A stretch of 64,000 nucleotides of DNA from contig CALJSB010000005.1 of the NCBI GenBank assembly GCA_937976305.1, forward strand, positions 1-64,000. Reading direction: 5' to 3'. The notes under the pieces are model-generated. The model did no database searches and was not told the DNA's origin. It saw only the letters and a list, made by a program, of their open reading frames with translations. Origin of the DNA: an uncultured Acidimicrobiales bacterium. Lineage in GTDB: Bacteria > Actinomycetota > Acidimicrobiia > Acidimicrobiales > SZUA-35. Below are positions 1 to 9,053 of this stretch, in pieces; within the stretch, counting starts at the first letter, position 1, and each line of letters begins with the position of its first letter. The position numbers and the translations under genes are program-made.

Positions 1-692
1 GTGCCCACGGCCCAGCAAACCAAACTGATCCACGCCCAGCCGGCACCTGACTCACCGGAGAGTGTCGCTCGTAACAGCTGGGCCAGGGCCGTTGACGGAA
101 GCAGCTTCACCACAGCGACCAAGAAGTCGGGCAAGCGGTCGAGCTCAAACACCAGCCCGCTGAGCAACAACATCACGATGTAGAGGGCATTGGCTGCCGC
201 AAGCGCCGTCAGGCCATTGACCACACCAGTGAGGACAAACGCGAGTCCCACGAACGCAATCAGACCGAGCACGATGACGGGCACGACAAGCGGTGAGACG
301 GTGGGCCGCCATCCCAACAGGATGGCCACCACGCCAAGAACCATCAGTTGGACGCCGAACAGAACCACGGTCGTCATCAGCTTCGCAGAGAGAAACTCAC
401 CGACCCTGAGTGGCGTGACACCGAATCGACGAATGGCGCCGAAGCTGACGTCGAACCCAAGGCTGATCGCCTGTCTGACAAACGCTGAGGAGATGAGGGC
501 GAGGGCGATGATGCCGGGGGTGAGAAAGTCGACAAAGTCCTGACGCTGCGACTCGAAGACATCGATCGTGCCGAAGAATACGAGCAACACCACCGGAATG
601 CCGAGAGTGAGAAGCAGTTGCTCGGCGTCTCGAGCAGCAACGCGAAGGTCGGCCTTGATGAGGGCCTTCATGCGTGTTGGCGGAGTGCTCAT
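1..692 (-). CDS. ABC-2 type transporter permease, C-terminus cut by window edge
   Basis: Reading leftward from ATG 692 gives 230 residues with no stop before base 1, so the C-terminus lies outside the window. The protein starts with a short basic cytoplasmic segment (MSTPPTRMKALIKADLR). It then shows hydrophobic spans near residues 28-42, 60-75, 110-130, 137-160 and 165-190, as in DrrB/ABC-2 permeases. The start overlaps the stop of the ATPase gene by ATGA, so the two are translationally coupled and should form one exporter. Substrate is unknown. In mycobacteria a similar ABC pair lies next to ctaA (established knowledge), and here ctaA/ctaB also lie nearby, so a link to heme or respiratory assembly is possible but unproven. 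Confidence 0.8.
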   Translation of the reverse strand, partial: MSTPPTRMKALIKADLRVAARDAEQLLLTLGIPVVLLVFFGTIDVFESQRQDFVDFLTPGIIALALISSAFVRQAISLGFDVSFGAIRRFGVTPLRVGEFLSAKLMTTVVLFGVQLMVLGVVAILLGWRPTVSPLVVPVIVLGLIAFVGLAFVLTGVVNGLTALAAANALYIVMLLLSGLVFELDRLPDFLVAVVKLLPSTALAQLLRATLSGESGAGWAWISLVCWAVG

Positions 693-1588
693 GATGCGTC
701 AGGGCCGAGCTCGAGCATGATCTCTTCGAGCGAGCGAGTGCCGGAGTCGATCGAGCTCGCCACGAGACCTTGTTCTGCCAACCAGGTCGTGAGCTCTGTT
801 GCTGCGGCCGGGGTGGGCTCGACATCGACTTGGTAGCGACCAGGAGCGGTCTCGACGACCGGGCCGCCGAGCGCTGCTGACAACGCGGCAACGTCGAGTC
901 CGGCAGACGTTCGAAAGCGGATGTGGGCTTGGCCCGACGTGAGGTCGTGCACCGTCCCCGCATGCTCGACGCGCCCCTGGTGAAGGACAACAACCCGATC
1001 TGCGGTCTGCTCGACATCATCAAACCGATGGGTGGTGACCAGTACGGCGGCTCCCTCCGCAGCTCGAGAGCGAATGAGGTCGAGCACGCGAGCTCGTCCT
1101 TCGGCATCGAGCGCAGCAGTCGGCTCGTCCAGCAGCAGCACCTCGGCACCTCCGCAGAGGGCCAACGCCAGCGAGAGACGCTGCTGCTCACCGCCAGAAA
1201 GGCGTCGCCAACGCCTCGACGCAAGCTCGGTGAGCCCACACGTGGCCAGCACTGATTGCTGATCGATCGAAGATCCGTGCAGCGCTGCGAAGAGTTCGAG
1301 GGCCTCGCCAACCGTCAGACCCATTGGAAGGCCGCCGGCTTGGGGCATCACCCCCCACTGGTCAGCCAGCGCGCTGCGGTCGGTGAACGGATCGAGCCCG
1401 GCGACCCTCACGCTGCCGCTGGTAGGACGGCGGTATCCCTCGATCGTTTCAATCGTGGTCGTCTTGCCAGCCCCGTTTGGCCCGAGCAGACCGACGACCT
1501 CGCCTGCCGCTACGGAGAAGGTCACGTCGGCCACAACGGCGGACTGACCGAGCTCGACCGTCAGCTCATTCACCTCGATCGCGGCCAC
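689..1588 (-). CDS. ABC transporter ATP-binding protein (DrrA-like)
   Basis: A 299-residue ABC ATPase. Walker A (GPNGAGKTT) lies near residue 35, the signature LSGGEQQR precedes Walker B (VLLLDEPTAALD), and an H-loop is seen in VTTHRFDD. The C-terminal extension of about 90 residues is typical of DrrA/NodI-type ATPases. The frame stays open upstream to 1897, but that part overlaps pdxH on the other strand and does not look like protein. The GTG at 1588, just before IEVNELTVELG, is the natural start. The stop overlaps the permease start. ATP hydrolysis would power export through the partner permease. The substrate cannot be told. Confidence 0.85.
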   Translation of the reverse strand: MAAIEVNELTVELGQSAVVADVTFSVAAGEVVGLLGPNGAGKTTTIETIEGYRRPTSGSVRVAGLDPFTDRSALADQWGVMPQAGGLPMGLTVGEALELFAALHGSSIDQQSVLATCGLTELASRRWRRLSGGEQQRLSLALALCGGAEVLLLDEPTAALDAEGRARVLDLIRSRAAEGAAVLVTTHRFDDVEQTADRVVVLHQGRVEHAGTVHDLTSGQAHIRFRTSAGLDVAALSAALGGPVVETAPGRYQVDVEPTPAAATELTTWLAEQGLVASSIDSGTRSLEEIMLELGPDAS

Positions 1589-1660
1589 AAGCGGAGGGTA
1601 CTCGCCGGTGCGCCGCCTACCTGCTGTGCGAAGCGACGACGGACGGCCCACACTGAGATC

Positions 1661-2323
1661 GTGACTGAACCCAGCACCGACCTGGCCCGCATGCGCCTCG
1701 ACTACTCCCAGCAAGGTTTGTCGGAAACCGAAGCATCCGACGATGCGATCGAGCAGTTCGACCGCTGGCTCGGTCAGGCCATCGAGGCCGGCATCGACGA
1801 GCCAAACGCGATGGTCATCAGCACGATCAGTGCAGACGGCCTCCCCAGCAGTCGACTCGTGCTGCTCAAGGGCATGTCGGACAACATTCACGGGCACACG
1901 GGCTTCGAGTTCTTCACCAACTACAACAGCGACAAGGCCGCCGACCTTGCCGCCAACCCGGCCATTGCCCTCACGTTCCCCTGGTTGGGGCTCGAGCGGC
2001 AGGTCAACATCGTGGGTGTCGCCGAGCGCCTCACCCCTGCTGAGTCAGACGCCTACTTCGACGTACGGCCCCGCTCATCACAACTCGGTGCCTGGGCCTC
2101 CGATCAGAGCTCCGTCATCGCTGACCGGACCGTGCTAGACGAGAACATGCAACGGTTCGACGCCGAATTTGGCGCCACGGTCGATCGCCCTCCGCACTGG
2201 GGTGGCTACCGGGTCACCCCGTCGCGGATTGAGTTCTGGCAAGGTCGCCCCAGCCGGTTGCACGACCGTCTGCGTTACGACCGCACCGATGACGGCTGGT
2301 CCCGCACCCGCCTCTCTCCCTGA
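1661..2323 (+). CDS. pdxH: Pyridoxamine/pyridoxine 5'-phosphate oxidase
   Basis: A 220-residue FMN-dependent oxidase that makes pyridoxal 5'-phosphate from PNP or PMP in the cytoplasm. Family hallmarks are NAMVISTISADGLPSSRLVLLK, FEFFTNYNSDKAADLAANP, FPWLGLERQVNIVG, and the C-terminal EFWQGRPSRLHDRLRY that closes the PLP site. The length matches the usual 210-220. GTG 1661 is chosen because the family's N-terminal segment (MRLDYSQQGLSE) follows about ten residues later; ATG 1691 is possible. It is divergent from the ABC ATPase and convergent with the methyltransferase gene, with a hairpin repeat pair in between. Confidence 0.93.
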   Translation: MTEPSTDLARMRLDYSQQGLSETEASDDAIEQFDRWLGQAIEAGIDEPNAMVISTISADGLPSSRLVLLKGMSDNIHGHTGFEFFTNYNSDKAADLAANPAIALTFPWLGLERQVNIVGVAERLTPAESDAYFDVRPRSSQLGAWASDQSSVIADRTVLDENMQRFDAEFGATVDRPPHWGGYRVTPSRIEFWQGRPSRLHDRLRYDRTDDGWSRTRLSP

Positions 2324-2341
2324 TCGACGCCACCCTTCCCT

Positions 2342-2451
2342 CGAACTGGAGGCCCGTACCGTCCAAAACGTCGGTAGGAGACTCCAGAACAACGTGCCCT
2401 CGCGAACTGGAGGCCTGCACCGGCGTTTCAGCCGGTGGGAGACTCCAGAAC
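2342..2451. repeat. Tandem pair of 49-bp hairpin-forming repeats
   Basis: Two 49-bp copies (2342-2390 and 2403-2451) sit 61 bp apart between the convergent genes pdxH and the methyltransferase. Each has an outer stem CTGGAG/CTCCAG. The inner stem is TACCG/CGGTA in copy 1 and CACCGGC/GCCGGTG in copy 2. The first inner pair changes T-A to C-G between copies, a compensatory change that keeps pairing. There is no T-tract, so this is not a textbook intrinsic terminator, but it could end transcription from both sides or be a REP-like element. Confidence 0.75.
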
Positions 2452-2456
2452 GGGGG

Positions 2457-3557
2457 TTACGTGGTGGGGGCGGTGCCGTGCCAGAGGTGGGCGACGGTGA
2501 CGGAATCCTCGCCGAGCAGCACTTCACTACTTGCTGGTGCAACCGTCGCAGGAATGCGGTGTTGCTCGTGGGCGACAATGCGCACACCGCGGCCGAACTG
2601 TCCGATCAACCCCGGAATCAAGCGGGTCGTCACATCGGCCGGCAGAAACAACAGAACAACCGTGGCAGACGACAGTGAACCCGCAGCGAGGGCCGTCTCA
2701 GCATCGCCTTCGACGATGGTGACCTGATCGGTAAGCCCTGCTGCAGAGGTCTGCTGGCGAGCTTCAACAACAAGAGACGGGTCGGCTTCGATGCCGGTCG
2801 CTTGGCAACCACGACGTCGAGCCGCCTCGATGACGAGACGCCCGTCGCCACAGCCGATGTCGACCACGTGATCGTTTGGCCCGATCGTTGCGAAGTCGAA
2901 CAATTCGTCGATCAGGGAGGTTGGTGTACTCAGAAACGGGCCGAGCTGCCCCTCTCCTGTCGACGACGATCGGCCGAGCCGCTCCAGCACCAGCCGGATC
3001 GGCCGAATCACGAAGTAGAGCGGCCAGAGGAATCCCGGCAACCCGACGAACTCCCAGTCGGCCGTATTCGGACGAAGCAAGGAAGGCAACCGATCAAGTT
3101 TCGACGTCGACGACCAACGGACGCTGAACACCCTGGTGACATCGCCGGGCAGGGCGAGCGTCAGCACCCGACTGATGCGCCGAAACGACTGTTCAGCGCC
3201 ACCACTGAGCTCGGGCAGCCACGGCTGGTAGCCAACCGTGGTCGCGAGTTCAGCGATGCGTCGGGCCGTGTCGTATGAGTCGACACGCGCATCGATCGCA
3301 TGAATCTGCCCAGCGTCGTCACCGGCTGGCGCCAGCGAGGCCGACAGCCCGGCACTCGAAATCAGCGCATCGAGTCGGCTGAGTTCATCCCGAACTTGAC
3401 CCTGAATGGCGCCGCACGTGGCCACCACTGAACTGGCCACGGCATCGTCGGGCTGAGAGGCGAGCCGAGATTGTGTGAGCCGAGACTGTGTGAGCCGGAG
3501 GAGCGTGCGGTCGTGCACCGCCTCGATGAGCTCGCGATCGCGAAGCGTCGAACTCAA
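2457..3557 (-). CDS. SAM-dependent methyltransferase
   Basis: A 366-residue protein with a class I methyltransferase domain in its C-terminal half. Motif I is VVDIGCGDGRLVIEAARR, followed by an acidic residue ending beta-2 (ATGIEADPSLV) and VEGDAETAL. The first 170 residues are not recognised. They include a short duplication (LTQSR twice) and a hydrophobic patch GLPGFLWPLYFVI that may touch the membrane. The start overlaps the ctaG stop (ATGA), so it is the last gene of the cytochrome oxidase operon. Target unknown; a role in oxidase or heme assembly is only suggested by position. Confidence 0.8.
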   Translation of the reverse strand: MSSTLRDRELIEAVHDRTLLRLTQSRLTQSRLASQPDDAVASSVVATCGAIQGQVRDELSRLDALISSAGLSASLAPAGDDAGQIHAIDARVDSYDTARRIAELATTVGYQPWLPELSGGAEQSFRRISRVLTLALPGDVTRVFSVRWSSTSKLDRLPSLLRPNTADWEFVGLPGFLWPLYFVIRPIRLVLERLGRSSSTGEGQLGPFLSTPTSLIDELFDFATIGPNDHVVDIGCGDGRLVIEAARRRGCQATGIEADPSLVVEARQQTSAAGLTDQVTIVEGDAETALAAGSLSSATVVLLFLPADVTTRLIPGLIGQFGRGVRIVAHEQHRIPATVAPASSEVLLGEDSVTVAHLWHGTAPTT

Positions 3558-4495
3558 GCCGGCGGCTCGACCGGCGCAGCAGTCGTTGCGAAGACGTCGT
3601 TGACCTCATCGAAGGTGAGCGCCGATGCAGGTCGGTGTCGCTCGACCCGAGCCAGACGATCCTTCTCGGCTTCTTGCGCCGCATAGCGGCCGAAGATCAC
3701 GACGATGATGGCCCAGATCAGGAAGCCACCGGCCAGCTTCATGATGGCCCCAGCCGCCTGCTGATCGGTGAGGACATCGATGCCCCAGAGACGCTCCGGC
3801 GTGTCGTAGTGGCGGTAGACGACACCCTGGGCAAACACGAGCCAGCCCCCGGGAACGGTCGGGACGATCGACATCGCAAACAGGTAGATGCATTGGCCAA
3901 GAGGGGCGAGCCGCCACTCAGTAATGGGACCAACAACGGGCATCCACATCAGAAGGCCAGACGAGAAGACCAGGAGGTGGAAGCCGAAGTGAACGGCGCC
4001 CGAATCGGCCGACCATTGCACGACTCGAGACCAGTGGAGCCACATGGTCAGCGCATTGAAGATCACGCCGGCGACAACGGGGCGGGCCAACTTCTGAACG
4101 ACGGTCCACGCTGTGGAACCGGGGCGGATCAGCAGCTCGAACAGCCAGCGAGGTGTTGCCATGACAAAGCAGGCGGGCAACAGCAACTGGAGGGCGAGGT
4201 GCTGGATCATGTGGACCGAGTACAGATGACCCTCGGCCACATCGTGGACGGGCCAGTCCGATGCGATCCAGATGCCGACCACGCCGACACCGAACCACAG
4301 CTTCTGCTTTTTCGTGATCGGTTCGAGCCCAGCGGCGACAGCCTTCGGCTGGAGCACGCGACTGGCGTACCACCCGATCACAAGGGCACCCACAACGAGG
4401 AACCAGACCTCTGGGTGGGCGGTCCAGGGAACAGCAGAGCCAACAGACACCGATTGGGTCTCTGCTTGCGCCACCACCATTCCGCCGGCGGTCAT
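3554..4495 (-). CDS. ctaG: Cytochrome c oxidase assembly factor, CtaG (caa3) family
   Basis: A 313-residue multipass membrane protein of the caa3-type CtaG family, which helps copper loading or assembly of oxidase. Visible motifs are WPVHDVAEGHLYSVHMIQHLALQ, a His-rich periplasm-facing region, and PVVGPITEWRLAPLGQCIYLF. About seven hydrophobic spans are present. ATG 4495 (MTAGGMVVAQAET) follows the ctaF stop by a few bases; upstream residues in the same frame overlap ctaF and are rejected. Some bases downstream it overlaps the methyltransferase start. Confidence 0.88.
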   Translation of the reverse strand: MTAGGMVVAQAETQSVSVGSAVPWTAHPEVWFLVVGALVIGWYASRVLQPKAVAAGLEPITKKQKLWFGVGVVGIWIASDWPVHDVAEGHLYSVHMIQHLALQLLLPACFVMATPRWLFELLIRPGSTAWTVVQKLARPVVAGVIFNALTMWLHWSRVVQWSADSGAVHFGFHLLVFSSGLLMWMPVVGPITEWRLAPLGQCIYLFAMSIVPTVPGGWLVFAQGVVYRHYDTPERLWGIDVLTDQQAAGAIMKLAGGFLIWAIIVVIFGRYAAQEAEKDRLARVERHRPASALTFDEVNDVFATTAAPVEPPA

Positions 4496-4499
4496 CGGG

Positions 4500-4868
4500 T
4501 CAGAAGACCTGATCGAACGACGCGAAGACGATGAAGTACACCAACAGCGCCAGAGTGGTCGCCGCGGCGAAGGTCCACCAGAAGACACGGCCGTGCAGAA
4601 TCTTCGTGTCGAAGTACAGATGCATGAAGACGCCAGCCACCAAGAAGAACTTGACGACCATCATCACGATCAACGGCACGACAAGGGCTGCGCCATGCAG
4701 ACCGAGGTAGGACCAGGCGACCTCGACCGCAGTCAGAATCGCAAGGATGACAAAGACGACCCAGTACTGCTTCTCAGTTGGGTGAGCGCCGTGGTCATCA
4801 TGCGCATGGTCGTTGTGACCATGGTCGTCGTGCATGTCTTCGGCATGTTCGATCGTTGCGTCAGTCAT
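4500..4868 (-). CDS. ctaF: Cytochrome c oxidase subunit IV (prokaryotic type)
   Basis: A 122-residue small subunit with three hydrophobic spans after residue 35 (YWVVFVILAILTAVEVAWSY, a second around VVPLIVMMVVKFFLVAGVFM, and a third near the C-terminus). This is the COX4_pro layout. The first 30 residues are a tail very rich in His and Asp (DDHGHNDHAHDDHG), which is not part of the usual fold and could bind metal. It lies between ctaE and ctaG in the operon. Confidence 0.88.
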   Translation of the reverse strand: MTDATIEHAEDMHDDHGHNDHAHDDHGAHPTEKQYWVVFVILAILTAVEVAWSYLGLHGAALVVPLIVMMVVKFFLVAGVFMHLYFDTKILHGRVFWWTFAAATTLALLVYFIVFASFDQVF

Positions 4869-4884
4869 CGTGATGGCTCCGGAA

Positions 4885-5586
4885 TCAAGGAATCAGGTAG
4901 ACGATGGTGAAGATCAACACCCACACCACATCGACGAAGTGCCAGTACAGACCAACCAACTCGACCGTTTCAGATCGGTCAGCTTGCAGCTTGCCTCGCA
5001 GCGACAAGAACAGCAGGGACACCAGCATGATGATGCCGCCGGTGACGTGAACGCCGTGGAACCCGGTGAGCGTGTAGAACGCCGACCCGAAGATGCTGCC
5101 ATCGAAGGTGAGACCCTCAGCGAAGAAGGTGGTGAACTCATAGATCTGACCACCGATGAAGGTGGATCCGAGGATCGCCGTCGTTGCCAGCCAGATGCGC
5201 TGGTTCTTGTAATCGCCCTCTTCGGTGGCCTTGTGGGCCAGCACCATGCACAGCGAGCTCATCAACAAGATGAACGAGCTGAGCGAGGTGAAGGGGATGT
5301 CCCACAGCGGCTCGACCGAACCCTCAGCGATGAACTCCTGGACGAGCTCGGGATTGTCAATGCCGGCAATGACATCGGGATTTCCGGCGAGAAGCTCGGT
5401 GAGGAATCGGGTCTTCAGGATGAGGTACGACGAGATGAGTGCACCAAAGAGCAGGCACTCTGATCCGAGAAACAGCCACATGGCCAGCTTCATGTTGGAC
5501 AACCCGAGGCTCGAATGATGCCCGTGGTCGTCGTCGTGGTGGTCGCCGTGCGCCTCTTCAGAGACGTGTTCTGCGAGGTCGGTCAT
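4885..5586 (-). CDS. ctaE: Cytochrome c oxidase subunit III
   Basis: A 233-residue COX3 protein. It has the family motifs MAMWLFLGSE-type (here LAMWLFLGSECLLFG), TGFHGVHVTGG and LYWHFVDVVWVLIFTIVYL at the C-terminus, with about five to seven membrane spans. The N-terminal 30 residues form a His/Asp-rich tail (HGDHHDDDHGHH) like that of the neighbouring subunit IV. The start overlaps the ctaD stop by ATGA, so translation is coupled. Subunit III stabilises proton uptake of subunit I. Confidence 0.93.
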   Translation of the reverse strand: MTDLAEHVSEEAHGDHHDDDHGHHSSLGLSNMKLAMWLFLGSECLLFGALISSYLILKTRFLTELLAGNPDVIAGIDNPELVQEFIAEGSVEPLWDIPFTSLSSFILLMSSLCMVLAHKATEEGDYKNQRIWLATTAILGSTFIGGQIYEFTTFFAEGLTFDGSIFGSAFYTLTGFHGVHVTGGIIMLVSLLFLSLRGKLQADRSETVELVGLYWHFVDVVWVLIFTIVYLIP

Positions 5587-7547
5587 ACCCCTGCTCCTAC
5601 GGGCTGGTGATCATCGTGTCCGTGATCGTGGGGAATGTCGAGATCGTCTGCTGGCTCGAGTGACCAGCCGTACATCGAGGCCACGAGCAAGAAGGCACCG
5701 GGGATGCAGAGCCACAGCGTGAAGATCAGGCCGTAGCCAATGATCGGCAAGCTGAAGGCCAGCAGGATCGGCCAGTACGACGGAGCTGGGAGGTGCACAC
5801 CCTCACCGTTTCCGGGCTGAGCGAGCTCTTCGGCGGTAGCGACTCGGCGAAGATGACCATGCTCATCTTCGGCGTACTTGCGGTGCCACCAGTCATCCAG
5901 CGAGGAGACCTGAGGATCGACATCGAAGTTGTGCTCGGGCGACGGCGACTGGATCGACCATTCGATGGTGCGGCCGTCCCACGGGTCGGGCCCAACGTCG
6001 GGGCGACCAGCGGCCTTCCACTTGCGGTGTGAGGCATAGGCGTTGACGAGCACGAGCATCGTGCCGACCGCCAAGATGAACGAACCGATCGTGGCGACGA
6101 GGTTCCAGAAGGCAAAGCCCATGGCCTCGTCGTAGGTCTGCATGCGGCGAGGCATGCCCTGGAGACCGAGGATGTGCATCGGACCGAAGGTGAGGTTGAA
6201 GCCCACCACCATCAGCCAGAAGTTCCAGAGGCCCATCTTCTCGCCCATCTTGTAGCCGAATGCCTTGGGCCACCAGAAGTAGAAGCCGGCCATGAAGCCG
6301 AACAGGGCACCACCGAAGAGCACGTAGTGGAAGTGAGCCACGATGTAGTAGGTGTCGGTTTGTTGGGTGTCCGACGGCGCAATGGCGTGCGACACGCCCG
6401 AGAGGCCACCGATGGTGAACTGCGTGACCAGACCAATGGAGAACAGCATCGCTGTGTTGAGCGTGAGTTTGCCGCCCCACATGGTGGCGATCCAGTTCAG
6501 GATCTTCACGCCGGTTGGCACCGCAATGAACATTGTCGCCACCGAGAAGGCCGTGACCGACAGCGGACCGAGGCCCGACACGAACATGTGGTGAGCCCAC
6601 ACGCCCCAGCCCATGAAGCCGATGGCGATGCCCGAGAACACCATAAACGGGTAGCCGAAGATCGGCTTGCGAGCGAAGGTCGGAATGACCTCCGAGATGA
6701 TGCCGAAGGCGGGGAGGATCATCAGGTACACCTCGGGGTGTCCGAAGATCCAGAACAGGTGCTGCCACAGCAAGGGGTCAGAGCCCTGGGCCACATTGAA
6801 GAAGTTGGCGTCGAACACCCGGTCCATCAGCAGCAGAATCTGAGCGACGGTGAGGACCGGAATCGCGAACAGCAGCAGGAACTGGGTGACGAGGGTCATC
6901 CACACGAAGACCGGCATCTTCATGAGGCTCATGCCCGGTGCACGCATGTTGATCACCGTGGTGATCAGGTTGATGGCACCGGTGAGCGAACCGATACCGG
7001 CGATCAGGAGGCCGACGTTCCAGAAGTCGATACCCGTCGATGGTGAGTAGGTGATGCCGTTGTTGGGGGCGTAGTTGAACCAGCCACCGTTGGCGCCACC
7101 ACCGAGGAACCAGCTCGTGTTGAGCATGACGCCACCGAAGAAGAACACCCAGAAGCTGAACGCATTGATACGGGGGAAGGCAACGTCGCGAGCGCCGACC
7201 TGCAGTGGCATCAAGAAGTTGGCGAACGCAGCACCGATCGGCATCACGACCAAGAACACCATGACCGTGCCGTGCATCGTGAAGATGCGGTTGTACTGAT
7301 CAGCCGACAAGAAGTTGGAGTTCGGCGTCGCCAGCTGCACACGAATGGCAAGAGCGGCCGCTCCTCCGATCAGGAGGAAGAACATGGCCGCCATGCCATA
7401 CATGATGCCGATCTTCTTGTGATCGACTGTTGTCAGCCAGTCTTTGAGACCGGTGGCATTGCGGGGTCGGGAGAATACGCCGAGCGGATTACTCGCAAGT
7501 GCCTCGTCGCCAGAGGGTAGTGCGAGCGGTTCCTCGATGATCGCCAT
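5583..7547 (-). CDS. ctaD: Cytochrome c oxidase subunit I (aa3 type)
   Basis: A 654-residue catalytic subunit with all metal ligands: low-spin heme His in TMHGTVMVF, CuB site HPEVY with the cross-linked Tyr, the HH pair in WAHHMF, and HFHYVLFGG binding heme a3 and heme a. It reduces oxygen to water and pumps protons. The C-terminus ends with another His/Asp-rich tail (IPHDHGHDDHQ). ATG 7547 starts MAIIEEPLALPSGD. It sits between ctaC and ctaE as in other actinobacteria. Confidence 0.97.
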   Translation of the reverse strand: MAIIEEPLALPSGDEALASNPLGVFSRPRNATGLKDWLTTVDHKKIGIMYGMAAMFFLLIGGAAALAIRVQLATPNSNFLSADQYNRIFTMHGTVMVFLVVMPIGAAFANFLMPLQVGARDVAFPRINAFSFWVFFFGGVMLNTSWFLGGGANGGWFNYAPNNGITYSPSTGIDFWNVGLLIAGIGSLTGAINLITTVINMRAPGMSLMKMPVFVWMTLVTQFLLLFAIPVLTVAQILLLMDRVFDANFFNVAQGSDPLLWQHLFWIFGHPEVYLMILPAFGIISEVIPTFARKPIFGYPFMVFSGIAIGFMGWGVWAHHMFVSGLGPLSVTAFSVATMFIAVPTGVKILNWIATMWGGKLTLNTAMLFSIGLVTQFTIGGLSGVSHAIAPSDTQQTDTYYIVAHFHYVLFGGALFGFMAGFYFWWPKAFGYKMGEKMGLWNFWLMVVGFNLTFGPMHILGLQGMPRRMQTYDEAMGFAFWNLVATIGSFILAVGTMLVLVNAYASHRKWKAAGRPDVGPDPWDGRTIEWSIQSPSPEHNFDVDPQVSSLDDWWHRKYAEDEHGHLRRVATAEELAQPGNGEGVHLPAPSYWPILLAFSLPIIGYGLIFTLWLCIPGAFLLVASMYGWSLEPADDLDIPHDHGHDDHQPVGAGV

Positions 7548-7565
7548 GGATCAGTCAGCTCCTGC

Positions 7566-9053
7566 TCAATCGAGCGTCGCCAGGTAGGCGACGAGATGGT
7601 CGAGATCTTCTTCAGAAAGTGCGGGGAAGGACGGCATCCCTCGCAGATCGTCGGGCGCCATGGCCTTCTGATCGGGTGCGTTTGAAATCCAACGCTTCAG
7701 AATCGCTTCGTTCAGGCGGTAGTCGCCATCAGGATTGCCGTCGTCGACGGACAATTCGAGGTACTCGCCAGGGTCGACGATGTCGTCGTCAGCGTCGAGT
7801 CCGGCGTAGTGGCTGAAGATCGCTCCGGCAAACACGGTGCGGGTGGCAAAGTGCGTGAGGTTCGGGGCGGCGCCGGCGGTGAGGGCAGCCTCGAAGTCTT
7901 TCACGGTGCCCGGCTCAAGATCGAGCGGGTCAGCATCTTCGTCGACCAGCGGACCGTAGGAAAGGTTGCCGTCGTTGACGACGTGACATGACATGCAGTT
8001 GGCCTGGAAGAGCTGGTAGCCGGCCCAGACGTCTTCGTCGGCCTCAGTTGGCACGTCGGCAAGCTGCAGTTGGTTGTCGAGCCAGGCATCGAAGTCGGGC
8101 CCGGAGAGTGCAACCGCACTCATCCGCATGCGAGCGTGAGAGAGGCCACAGAACTCTGTGCACCAACCGGTGTATTCACCCGGATCGTTGGCTTCGAGCG
8201 ACCAGGTGTGCAGGCGTCCGGGCACGGTGTCGCGCTTACCGTTGAGACGTGGGATCCAGAAGGAGTGGATGACGTCTCGCGAGGTGAGCTCGAGGTCGAT
8301 CTGCTCACCGGCCGGAATCACCAACTGATTGGCAATGACAAGGTCGTCGTCGTCGAGGGCGATATTGATGTCCCACTCGGTGTCGTCGATGTCGCCGCCG
8401 GCTCCGTTTGGTCCGTAGATCTCACCGTCGCCGTCGACGTCTTCGAAGAAGCCGTCGCAGTCGATGTCGTAGCGGTACTCCCACCACCACTGCTGGCCGA
8501 TCACCATCACGTCGAGCTCGCCTGAGCGACTGCCATCGGCGTTCGCACGGCACTCTCCCGACGCAGGATCAGCGTTCGTTTCTTCGAGTTCCCAAATGCC
8601 CTGCACGGTCGGGATGGAGATGACGGCGAGGAGGATCGCCGGGGCGATGGTCCAGCCGATTTCGAGATTGAAGTTGCCGTGGGTCTGGACCGGTAGATCG
8701 TCCTCGTCGTAGTCCTCGGGAGCCACTCGACCCTTGATGGCGATGGCAATCGTGCCGAACACGACGAGGACGAAGATCACGCCCATGATGATCCAGATCG
8801 GCGTCATCATGGAGTCGATGGCTTCGGCCCGCGGGCCGCGTGGCTCGAAGGTGTTGAGCGGCTTGTCTTCGGCACAGGCCGAAATGAGCAGAGCGAGACC
8901 AGCAACGAGCGAGAGCTTCATCGTTGTCAGTCGGCGGGAGGTTGAGCGGGTGGTGGGGGCCATGACCTTCTCAAGAGTTGCGCCCGATTGGTCGGAGTGC
9001 AAAGTCGGGGGGCTGGGGTCGGTTGTCACGTCATCGCCAAGTCGGCTCGTCAT
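7566..9053 (-). CDS. ctaC: Cytochrome c oxidase subunit II with fused cytochrome c domain
   Basis: A roughly 495-residue caa3-type subunit II. A lipobox-like segment (GLALLISAC) lies at about residues 51-59. A membrane hairpin follows, then the cupredoxin domain with CuA ligands (DVIHSFWIP and WCTEFCGLSHARM). The C-terminal cytochrome c has heme motif CMSCH and a likely distal Met in RGMPSFPAL. ATG 9053 overlaps the upstream stop as TGATG and has GAGGG upstream, so it is chosen. Starts at 8963 or 8921 would place the signal peptide closer to the N-terminus and remain possible. The fused heme domain lets it accept electrons directly from the bc complex or soluble carriers. Confidence 0.92.
   Translation of the reverse strand: MTSRLGDDVTTDPSPPTLHSDQSGATLEKVMAPTTRSTSRRLTTMKLSLVAGLALLISACAEDKPLNTFEPRGPRAEAIDSMMTPIWIIMGVIFVLVVFGTIAIAIKGRVAPEDYDEDDLPVQTHGNFNLEIGWTIAPAILLAVISIPTVQGIWELEETNADPASGECRANADGSRSGELDVMVIGQQWWWEYRYDIDCDGFFEDVDGDGEIYGPNGAGGDIDDTEWDINIALDDDDLVIANQLVIPAGEQIDLELTSRDVIHSFWIPRLNGKRDTVPGRLHTWSLEANDPGEYTGWCTEFCGLSHARMRMSAVALSGPDFDAWLDNQLQLADVPTEADEDVWAGYQLFQANCMSCHVVNDGNLSYGPLVDEDADPLDLEPGTVKDFEAALTAGAAPNLTHFATRTVFAGAIFSHYAGLDADDDIVDPGEYLELSVDDGNPDGDYRLNEAILKRWISNAPDQKAMAPDDLRGMPSFPALSEEDLDHLVAYLATLD

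Noticed and set aside
397-1311. A 304-codon minus-strand frame overlapping the ABC genes
   Set aside because: It is Arg/Ser-rich and out of frame with the clear ABC ATPase and permease.
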